64,000 bases of DNA from an uncultured Bacteroidota bacterium (GTDB taxonomy: Bacteria; Bacteroidota; Bacteroidia; Bacteroidales; F082), in NCBI GenBank assembly GCA_903891085.1, contig CAITDJ010000107.1, positions 1-64,000 on the forward strand, read 5' to 3'. Below, piece after piece: positions 29,212 to 36,408 of the stretch. The notes beneath the pieces were generated by a model. The model was not told the DNA's origin. It did no database searches and saw only the letters and a list, made by a program, of their open reading frames with translations. The translations under genes and the position numbers were made by a program. Position 1 is the first letter of the stretch. The number at the start of each line of letters is the position of its first letter.

Positions 29212-30455
29212 TTCGCAGGTAGTATTTTTGTAACACATTCTCCAAACCCAATCCTCAATCCGTTTTTCTGTGCAAATCCTCTGATAATCAGGGTGTCGTT
29301 ATCTAGTACAAATGTGCGTTGTGTGTCATCAAGCAACTGAATGGGGCGGGTTCCTTTCCATGCCAGCTCGAGCATCGAACCAAAAGAATTATGCGTTGGA
29401 CCACTGATGGTTCCAGAAGCATATAAATCACCCGGATTGATATTGCAACCGGCAACAGTCTGGTGAGCTAATTGTTGCGACATATTCCAGTACATATGCC
29501 TGAAGTTTGATCTGCATATCAGGTTTTCTTCACCATGCTGCGGTTGCAGATATACTTCAAGCGACACATCGATATTTCTTTTACCGCTGGTTTGAAGATA
29601 AGGAAATACGGCTGGTTCCTGCTTCGGACCTTCAACCCGGAATGGTTCCAACGCTTCGAGGGTGACAATCCAGGGCGAAACAACAGAACCAAAACTTTTC
29701 GACAGAAATGGACCCAATGGAACGTATTCCCAACGCTGTATATCGCGGGCCGAAAGATCGTTGAACAATACCATTCCAAAAATATGATCCTCGGCATCCT
29801 TTGCTGTTATTGAATCGCCTAATTTCGTAGAGCCTGATGTGATAAATCCCATTTCAAGTTCAAAATCAACCTGTTTTGATGGCCCAAAGACAGGTGGTAA
29901 ATTGTCATCTGGACGGGTCTGGCCCTTAGGGCGGTGAATGTCAGTCCCGGAGACAACAATGGATGAACTCCTGCCATGATATCCGACCGGTAAGTATCTC
30001 CAGTTTGGAAGCAATGCATTGTCTGGATCACGAAACATCACACCAACATTCGTCGCATGCTCAATGCTTGAATAAAAATCGGTATAATCACCAATGTGAA
30101 CAGGCAAGAGCATTTCAATGTCATTGCTATTAAAACATGCAGCGGAGTGTGCTTCGGTATGTTGTTTTAACTCATCACAGGTATCAGAAAATAAAACAGA
30201 TAATCTTTCACGTATGTTGACTCTTTGTTGCCGGCTTAATGCAGCAATATCGTTCAGAACGGGTTGGTAGAATATGCTTAAATCGTCAAGATCCAGTATA
30301 TCGAAAAAGCCGTAATCTGCCAACGCTGAAAGCATGATTACTGTGTTGCCAATTCTGGTTGCCGGTGAAATGGTTTCACCTGATTTTGCGATTCCAAAAG
30401 GAATATTTTGCAACGGAAAATCACTGTTTTCAGGTATTTTGATCCAGGAGGTCAT
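29208..30455 (-). CDS. fahA: Fumarylacetoacetase
   Basis: This 415-residue enzyme hydrolyses fumarylacetoacetate to fumarate and acetoacetate, the last step of tyrosine catabolism. The FAH signatures are present: the metal-binding Asp and active-site loop in IGDYTDFYSSIEHATNVG, the acidic pair in QVDFELEMGF, and Asp/Arg in NDLSARDIQRWEYVPLGPF, plus the GTISGP-type loop. Length matches the eukaryote-like full-length FAH family (about 420). It lies 22 bp downstream of hppD and overlaps the flavin reductase gene by 4 bp, so the genes are probably cotranscribed. Confidence 0.95.
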   Translation of the reverse strand: MTSWIKIPENSDFPLQNIPFGIAKSGETISPATRIGNTVIMLSALADYGFFDILDLDDLSIFYQPVLNDIAALSRQQRVNIRERLSVLFSDTCDELKQHTEAHSAACFNSNDIEMLLPVHIGDYTDFYSSIEHATNVGVMFRDPDNALLPNWRYLPVGYHGRSSSIVVSGTDIHRPKGQTRPDDNLPPVFGPSKQVDFELEMGFITSGSTKLGDSITAKDAEDHIFGMVLFNDLSARDIQRWEYVPLGPFLSKSFGSVVSPWIVTLEALEPFRVEGPKQEPAVFPYLQTSGKRNIDVSLEVYLQPQHGEENLICRSNFRHMYWNMSQQLAHQTVAGCNINPGDLYASGTISGPTHNSFGSMLELAWKGTRPIQLLDDTQRTFVLDNDTLIIRGFAQKNGLRIGFGECVTKILPAK

Positions 30456-30477
30456 GATAGAATTATATTATAGAGTA

Positions 30478-31575
30478 TTAAAGCGTTCCCCTGTTTCCCT
30501 GTTCCAACTCAATGGCTTCAAACAATGCCTTGAAATTGCCTTTTCCGAATGATTTGGCCCCTTTTCGCTGAATGATTTCATAAAATACGGTCGGACGGTC
30601 TTCGACAGGTTTCGTAAATAGTTGTAACAGATAGCCATCTTCGTCCCGATCGATCAGTATACGCATTTTTTTCAGCACTTCGATGTCTTCATCTATCTCT
30701 TTAACACGCTCAATAACAGTATCATAATAACTATCCGGAACATGTAAAAACTCAACGCCGCGAGCGCGTAACTGTGCAATGGTTTCAAGAATGTTGTCTG
30801 TTGCAAGGGCAACATGCTGCGCACCCGGTCCGCGGTAGAAATCGAGATATTCTTCAATCTGTGATTTCTTTTTGCCTTCGGCAGGCTCATTGATCGGGAA
30901 CTTGATCCGCATATTGCTGTTGGCCATCACCTTGCTCATCAGAGCAGTATATTCTGTCGAAATATCTTTGTCGTCAAATGAAATCAATTGCTCAAATCCC
31001 ATGACATCGGCATAAAATTTCCCCCATTTGTTCATTTCTCCCCAGCCAACATTACCGACAATATGATCAACATACAACAGTCCGGTTTCGGTGGGACGAT
31101 AGGAGGGCTCCCATTTTTTGAACCCGGGTAAAAATGGCCCGAAATAGTTATGGCGGTCAACAAAAACATGGACTGTTTCTCCATAGGTATGAATGCCACT
31201 CATCACCACTTCGCCATATTCATCGATGATGGTTTTGGGCTCAAAATATGACCTGGCGCCACGGCTGGTTGTTTCTCTCCATGCCTGACGTGCATCATCG
31301 ACCCACAGGGCAATCACTTTTATACCATCACCATGTTGTTTACAGTGCTCGGCAATGGATGATTCAGGGGTGAGGGCGGTGGTGAAAACAAATATGATTT
31401 TACCCTGACGTAAAGCATAGGATGTATGATCCTTCACACCAGTTTCTAAGCCAGCGTAAGCCAGTGGTTGAAATCCGAAAGCTGTCTGATAATAATGGGC
31501 AGCCTGTTTTGCATTACCGACATAAAATTCTACATAGTCGGTTCCGTTAATCGTGAGAAATTCTTTCGTGTTCAT
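30478..31575 (-). CDS. hppD: 4-hydroxyphenylpyruvate dioxygenase
   Basis: This 365-residue Fe(II) enzyme converts 4-hydroxyphenylpyruvate and O2 to homogentisate and CO2. It has the two-fold vicinal-oxygen-chelate build, with the facial triad His171 (VDHIVGNV), His254 (GAQHVALAT) and Glu333 (FYEIIQRKG). The C-terminal Q-R-K-G-x(3)-F-G-x-G-N-F-K-A-L-F is typical of HPPD rather than hydroxymandelate synthase. It is the second gene in the hmgA-hppD-fahA-flavin reductase order. Confidence 0.95.
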   Translation of the reverse strand: MNTKEFLTINGTDYVEFYVGNAKQAAHYYQTAFGFQPLAYAGLETGVKDHTSYALRQGKIIFVFTTALTPESSIAEHCKQHGDGIKVIALWVDDARQAWRETTSRGARSYFEPKTIIDEYGEVVMSGIHTYGETVHVFVDRHNYFGPFLPGFKKWEPSYRPTETGLLYVDHIVGNVGWGEMNKWGKFYADVMGFEQLISFDDKDISTEYTALMSKVMANSNMRIKFPINEPAEGKKKSQIEEYLDFYRGPGAQHVALATDNILETIAQLRARGVEFLHVPDSYYDTVIERVKEIDEDIEVLKKMRILIDRDEDGYLLQLFTKPVEDRPTVFYEIIQRKGAKSFGKGNFKALFEAIELEQGNRGTL

Positions 31576-31601
31576 GTGTTAAGATATTTTTTAAATAAAA
31601 G

Positions 31602-31631
31602 TTCGGAAGTCCGAAGTCGGAAGACCGAAGT
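31602..31631. repeat. Short heptamer array upstream of hppD, inverted relative to the next one
   Basis: About four 7-bp units (TCGGAAG, TCCGAAG, TCGGAAG, ACCGAAG) lie 27-56 bp upstream of the hppD start. They are the reverse complement type of the array at 31782-31926. Confidence 0.8.
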
Positions 31632-31781
31632 TTGATAATCGTTGATGTAAGATTGTTTTACGTTAAGCTAAGAATCCGCCTCAGTTAACCTATCAATCAC
31701 CAATTTGTATTTTTTAAAAATGTATTATTCCTGATATATATTTAAATGTAAAATCCACTTCTTCCGTCATTCGGTCTTCCA

Positions 31782-31926
31782 ACTTCCGACTTCCAACTTC
31801 CGACTTCCCACTTCCGACTTCCAACTTCCGACTTCCGACTTCCCACTTCCCACTTCCGACTTCCCACTTCCGACTTCCGACTTCCCACTTCCCACTTCCC
31901 ACTTCCCACTTCCGACTTCCCACTTC
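31782..31926. repeat. Perfect-register heptamer array (ACTTCCN)20 abutting hmgA stop
   Basis: Twenty 7-bp units ACTTCCN run without a single phase slip, followed by a partial ACTTC that ends inside the hmgA stop codon (31925-31927, minus strand). Only the seventh base varies, in the order G A G C G A G G C C G C G G C C C C G C. The minus-strand reading frame through it (MGSRKWEVGSGKWEV...) is an artefact of the array. Confidence 0.95.
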
Positions 31927-33082
31927 AATAAAGCCAACTCTTATAATAATCCTTCACTTCCAATTCAATCGCTTCCTGTGTAAGCATCAATGGGCTGAAT
32001 GTGTCCACCATCACAGCAAGTTCTTCAGTGCCAGTTTTTCCAATGCTTCGTTCGGCAGCACCCGGATGCGGACCATGCGGAATGCCAATCGGATGCAGCG
32101 TAATCATGCCTTGTTCAATATTATTCCGGCTCATGAAATCACCGGCTACATAATAAAGTACCTCATCCGAATCTACATTGCTGTGATGATAAGGAGCAGG
32201 AATCGATTCAGGATGATAATCATACAAACGGGGTACAAAAGCACAGGTAACAAAAGTGGGAGTTTCAAATGTCTGATGCACAGGCGGTGGCTGATGAATG
32301 CGACCGGTGATGGGCTCAAAATTGTGAATTGAAAGGCCGAAAGGATAATGACAACCATCCCAGCCAATGGCATCAAAAGGATGTGAACCGTAAGTATAAG
32401 GATAAATGCAATCGTGCTGCTTGATTTTTACCAGAAACTCACCTTTCTGATCGTTTGTCACCAGATTTTGTGGTGTTTTAATGTCACGTTCACAATAAGG
32501 GGCATGTTCGAGTAACTGACCGGCTTTGTTCAGATATCGTTTCGGAAATCGCAAGGGTTGACGTGATTCAACTATAAACAAACGGTTATCTGAATCGTTA
32601 AACTCCATTTGATAAATGGTGCCACGTGGAATAATCAGATGATCTCCATAACAGAATTCAATACTTCCGAAAATCGTATGCAACAAACCATTGCCACGAT
32701 GAACAAAAATCATTTCATCTGCCTGCGAATTCTTGAAAAAATAATCTGTCATCGAATTGCGCGGAGCAGCTAAACTGATATACACATCTCTATTTACCAA
32801 AATGGCTTTTCTGCTTTCCAGAAAATCGTTGGATTGAGGCAGGTGAAAACCTTTGAAACTACGATTCTGCATGTTTTTTCCCAAAGCGACAACCGGGGCA
32901 ACATTCATGGGTTCAGCAACTGACTTTACCATGGTGGGTGGAAATGCGTGATAAATAAGCGAATACACATCCGAAAAACCTTCGGTCGAAACCAATTCTT
33001 CGGCGTATAATTCACCATCCGGTTTACGAAATACAATGTGTCGTTTGGAAGGTACCTGACCTCTTGTTTGATATTGTGGCAT
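31925..33082 (-). CDS. hmgA: Homogentisate 1,2-dioxygenase
   Basis: This 385-residue cupin-fold enzyme opens the ring of homogentisate to maleylacetoacetate. The N-terminal half carries the QMEFNDSDNRLFIVESRQPLR-type core. The C-terminal half has the iron-binding region, with the HH and Glu in PYHHSNVDSDEVLYY and a further His in HPIGIPHGPHPG. It is shorter than human HGD (445), as usual for this bacterial branch. It is first in the minus-strand order leading into hppD and fahA, but a 349-bp gap containing heptamer arrays separates it from hppD, so the operon may be interrupted or have a second promoter. A TATTTTTG -7 box lies at 33115-33122. Confidence 0.93.
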   Translation of the reverse strand: MPQYQTRGQVPSKRHIVFRKPDGELYAEELVSTEGFSDVYSLIYHAFPPTMVKSVAEPMNVAPVVALGKNMQNRSFKGFHLPQSNDFLESRKAILVNRDVYISLAAPRNSMTDYFFKNSQADEMIFVHRGNGLLHTIFGSIEFCYGDHLIIPRGTIYQMEFNDSDNRLFIVESRQPLRFPKRYLNKAGQLLEHAPYCERDIKTPQNLVTNDQKGEFLVKIKQHDCIYPYTYGSHPFDAIGWDGCHYPFGLSIHNFEPITGRIHQPPPVHQTFETPTFVTCAFVPRLYDYHPESIPAPYHHSNVDSDEVLYYVAGDFMSRNNIEQGMITLHPIGIPHGPHPGAAERSIGKTGTEELAVMVDTFSPLMLTQEAIELEVKDYYKSWLY

Positions 33083-33114
33083 TGTCTATTTAGATTACAT
33101 TTAAATAAGCATGA

Positions 33115-33122
33115 CAAAAATA
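33115..33122 (-). promoter_or_regulatory. Candidate -7 box for hmgA
   Basis: TATTTTTG on the minus strand matches TAnnTTTG and lies 33 nt before the hmgA ATG. A TTTG is present upstream but at 11-bp spacing, which is too short, so only the -7 half is supported. Confidence 0.35.
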
Positions 33123-33211
33123 GGTTTATTTTTCAAATCTTAACTAACCCTGTTTTAAATGAATTGCCAATTATATATCAATTTCGTTTAGAAAAAAAAC
33201 AGTCTTCCATA

Positions 33212-33307
33212 GTCGTTGGACCGAGACAAGCGACTCCGCTAAGACTGACAGTCATCCTGGCTTGTTGAAGTGTAACTCCTTGTCGTAGCGTCGAGGCAGG
33301 CATCTCC
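33212..33307. repeat. Two degenerate copies of a dispersed 26-bp element
   Basis: Copies lie at 33212-33237 and 33282-33307, 70 bp apart. By eye they agree at 18 of 26 positions (GTCGT...CGAG.CA.GC...CTCC). The same core is seen in reverse orientation in the 30-bp repeats at 9121-9210. The rest of this 305-bp spacer holds no gene. Confidence 0.65.
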
Positions 33308-33344
33308 GAACTTCCTGTCTGCCGGCACAGCTTAACAGGTAACT

Positions 33345-33378
33345 CACTCCGAACTTTAGTTCACTCCAAACTTTAGCT
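33345..33378. repeat. Two tandem 17-bp repeats before a DHOD-like gene stop
   Basis: CACTCCGAACTTTAGTT and CACTCCAAACTTTAGCT follow each other directly, ending 9 bp before the stop codon of the neighbouring minus-strand gene. Confidence 0.8.
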
Positions 33379-33387
33379 CACTTTTTC

Positions 33388-34374
33388 TTACTCAATCCCA
33401 CTGAAATGCTTCATAAACTGTACTCTTTCATAAACAGCCGGATTCTCCGCCTTTCCAACGCTCATTTTTCCGATAAACTGATCAGTGGATGCGAAATTGT
33501 GACGATCCATCCACGATTCGAGTTCGGTAAGCATCACACCAATCTCCTGAAATCCTTTTTTATAAATGACAGAAGCAATCTGAACAGCTTTGGCTCCGGC
33601 CAGCAATTCTTTAATAACTGCTTTGCCATCATGAACTCCGGTTGAAGCTGAAATATCACATTGAACTTTGGATGAAAGCATGGCAACCCATCGCAATGAA
33701 ATGGGTAGTTCAGCCGGACTACTGAATACGTTGCTCGATTTGAGTTCGAAATTTTCAATGTCAATGTCGGGCGAGTAGAAACGATTAAAAAGTACCAATC
33801 CCGCAATACCCGTCCATGACAATTTTAACGCCATTTTTGCCAATCCTGAAAAGTAATAGCTGATTTTAACTGCTACGGGTATTTTGACAGTTTTAATTAC
33901 TTTATTTATTATTTCAAAATAGATTTGTTCATTTTGTTCGCCTGAAAAATGGGGATCTGAAGGGAGAATGAAAATATTCAACTCAAGTGCATCTGCACCG
34001 GCTGCCTCAATTCTTTTAGCAAACTCCGTCCATTCAGCCATGCTTACACAATTGATGCTGGCGATAATCGGAATATCAACAGCATTTTTACTTTCACGAA
34101 TAAGATTCAGATAGGTATCCACATCATTTATCCGGGTGTAATTACGTATATATTCTTTGGCTTCAGTATTGAAATCAGCTTGCTCATTCTGCGCTATAGC
34201 CTGATTAGCAGCGTGTTGAATCTGTTCTTCGAAAAGCGATTTTAGCACCACCGCGGCTGCACCGTTTGCCGCAGCTTCTTTGATGTTTTCAACCGAATTG
34301 GTTAAGCCTGAACTACCAATGATTATGGGGTTTTTAAGTTTTAATCCCAAATAAGTTGTGCTAAGATCTGCCAT
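33388..34374 (-). CDS. Dihydroorotate dehydrogenase-like flavoprotein (paralogue 1)
   Basis: This 328-residue TIM-barrel protein belongs to the DHOD-like family. Early signatures are YLGLKLKNPIIIGSSGLT and NGAAAVVLKSLFEEQI, and the FMN phosphate region is TGVHDGKAVIKELLAGAKAVQIAS. The catalytic loop of true class 1 DHODs (N-x-S-C-P-N) is replaced by ELNIFILPSD, so the usual Cys/Ser base is missing; pyrimidine synthesis is therefore unlikely. Lys in PVAVKISYYFSG is retained. A second member lies at 52724-53719. No PyrK-like partner is adjacent. The true substrate is unknown. Confidence 0.85.
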   Translation of the reverse strand: MADLSTTYLGLKLKNPIIIGSSGLTNSVENIKEAAANGAAAVVLKSLFEEQIQHAANQAIAQNEQADFNTEAKEYIRNYTRINDVDTYLNLIRESKNAVDIPIIASINCVSMAEWTEFAKRIEAAGADALELNIFILPSDPHFSGEQNEQIYFEIINKVIKTVKIPVAVKISYYFSGLAKMALKLSWTGIAGLVLFNRFYSPDIDIENFELKSSNVFSSPAELPISLRWVAMLSSKVQCDISASTGVHDGKAVIKELLAGAKAVQIASVIYKKGFQEIGVMLTELESWMDRHNFASTDQFIGKMSVGKAENPAVYERVQFMKHFSGIE

Positions 34375-34537
34375 AATTCCTCAGGGTAATTTTACTTATT
34401 ATAAAACGTAAAATTAGGATATTTTTTTATGGTTATTCTATTCATTTATGACCAACACAATGTAACCGATAAACATCTTACAACGTTAATTTTGGATGTT
34501 TTGGAAACTGTAAACAGTATACAGTAACTATTTTGGG

Positions 34538-36160
34538 TTAATGGGTTTTTATCAATTCTGAATACATATTTTTTTTCTTGATCAAATCCAATGCTCGTTG
34601 CAAGGTGTCATCAACATCTGTCAGGACTTCAAAATATTTACTTACATCCCATATATTTCTGGCAATCAATGCTTTGATTTGATAACGCATAAATGTATCC
34701 GACAATTTGTATTGTTCCTCTTTAAATTCGACACCTTCTTTTTTTCCAAGCTCGATAAACTGGTCCATGGTTGTATTGTCTATGTTGAAATCAGATTTGA
34801 ATTTTTCAAAAGTGGGGTATTTTTTTGTGAACAATTCCCTGTTTTTATTGGCGAATTCGACGGTAAACTTATTGAAAACACCTTTACGGATCAGGTCAGA
34901 GTAATAATCTGTATACTGTGTCGAATCGAAAGGTACAAATACATCCGGCATGATGCCGCCACCGCCATAGACAACGCGTTTGGCCGGTGTTAAATATTTC
35001 AGTGAATCCGGAAAACGGATGCTGTCGGCATGGACAAATTCACCATGTTTCTGACGTTTATACAAATCAAGATAATACGATTCAACGCCATCTTCATATG
35101 GTTTTTGAATGCTTCGTCCCGTTGGTGTGTAATACCTGGCTGAGGTAAGGCGTATTACTGATCCATCAGGAAGTTGGAAAGGCCGTTGAACCAGTCCTTT
35201 TCCAAATGATCTCCGGCCCAGCACAATTCCCCGATCCCAATCCTGTATGGCGCCACTAACAATTTCGCTGGCTGATGCAGAGCCTTCGTTGATCAATACA
35301 ATCAGATTTCCTTTTTCAAAATCACCTGTATTGGTTGCTTCATAATTCTGACGTGAACTTTTCAGCCCTTCTGTGTAGACAATGAGTTTACCTTCTTCCA
35401 GAAATTCATCGGATAATTCAACTGCCGTATTTAAAAAACCGCCCGAATTACCTCGCAGATCAAGGATGAGACTTTTCATGCCGCCGGATTTCAATGTCGA
35501 AATGGATGCATGAAATTCTTCCATTGAAGTCTTTGAAAAACGATTCAATTTAATATAACCAACATTATCATCAATCATGAAAGTTGCGTCGATACTGGTA
35601 ATCGGAATTTTGTCACGTACAATTTCGTAGTCAATCAGTTCTTTTCGGTTGTTTCTCGAGATACTCACTTTTACCATTGTCCCTTTCTTTCCACGAAGCC
35701 GTTCCATTACATAATTGTTGTTCACTTTGCTCCCAAAAGCATCTTCTCCATTGATTTTGATGATTTTGTCACCTGCAAGAATTCCTAATTTCTCTGACGG
35801 TCCACCCGGAACCGGGGCGATCACCAAAATAGTGTCATTAAACAATTGAAACGTTACCCCAATGCCTTCAAAACTACCTTCCAGCGGCTCGTTTGCAGCA
35901 TCAAGGTCTTTTTTCGAAATATAGGCTGAATGCGGATCAAGTTCTTTCAATGTATTCACGATGGCGTTCTCTACCAATTCGGAACTGTTTGTGCTGTCGA
36001 CATAGAAATTTTCAATGTAAAAAAGTGCCGCAGCAAACTTCTGACTTGTTTCTTTTGAGTCCTGTTTCTGAATGCCTTGTGCGAATATTGTAATTGAACT
36101 AAATGATAAACAAATAGTTATTATGAATGTTATCTTTAGTAAACTGAGACTTGATTTCAT
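34538..36160 (-). CDS. S41 family carboxy-terminal processing protease with PDZ domain
   Basis: The product is 540 residues when started at the ATG at 36160, which gives a clear signal peptide (MKSSLSLLKITF... ending TIFAQG); a longer frame adds 16 residues without one. A PDZ domain spans ~95-180 (GSFEGIGVTF, GDKIIKINGEDAF). The S41 core has LDLRGNSGGFLN, the nucleophile motif EGSASASEI and the catalytic Lys in RRSFGKGLVQRP. It should act in the periplasm on C-termini of envelope proteins, as CtpA/Prc do. The C-terminal ~150 residues form a helical extension common in Bacteroidota. It is a single gene with no operon partners. Confidence 0.92.
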   Translation of the reverse strand: MKSSLSLLKITFIITICLSFSSITIFAQGIQKQDSKETSQKFAAALFYIENFYVDSTNSSELVENAIVNTLKELDPHSAYISKKDLDAANEPLEGSFEGIGVTFQLFNDTILVIAPVPGGPSEKLGILAGDKIIKINGEDAFGSKVNNNYVMERLRGKKGTMVKVSISRNNRKELIDYEIVRDKIPITSIDATFMIDDNVGYIKLNRFSKTSMEEFHASISTLKSGGMKSLILDLRGNSGGFLNTAVELSDEFLEEGKLIVYTEGLKSSRQNYEATNTGDFEKGNLIVLINEGSASASEIVSGAIQDWDRGIVLGRRSFGKGLVQRPFQLPDGSVIRLTSARYYTPTGRSIQKPYEDGVESYYLDLYKRQKHGEFVHADSIRFPDSLKYLTPAKRVVYGGGGIMPDVFVPFDSTQYTDYYSDLIRKGVFNKFTVEFANKNRELFTKKYPTFEKFKSDFNIDNTTMDQFIELGKKEGVEFKEEQYKLSDTFMRYQIKALIARNIWDVSKYFEVLTDVDDTLQRALDLIKKKNMYSELIKTH

Positions 36161-36408
36161 TTCTGATAAAATTATATCGTTTTTTTCGTGAGGTAATTTG
36201 CCTGACATACGCAGATAAGGCTATCAAAAGTATGCAATTACTGCCTTTAGACCGGTTGTGGGCCGCTATTTCATGTGTTAATATTTGTTAATGAATACAT
36301 TATCAAACAAATATCCCCCATTCTTACATAAGGATGAGGGATAATATTTTACTAATCCAAAAGGTGTTCTTTCATTTTCTTGTTAGCCGAATGGATCAAA
36401 AAAACACT

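Noticed and set aside
31714-31923. Minus-strand open frame (~69 codons) through the heptamer array
   Set aside because: The apparent protein is only a translation of the ACTTCCN repeats (GSRKWEV-type periodicity) with a short non-repeat tail; no independent coding signal.
31602-31926. CRISPR array
   Set aside because: Repeats are 7 bp, directly adjacent and without unique spacers; no cas genes are present.
33388-34374. Calling this gene pyrD
   Set aside because: The diagnostic N-x-S-C-P-N catalytic loop is absent, so a pyrimidine role is not supported.
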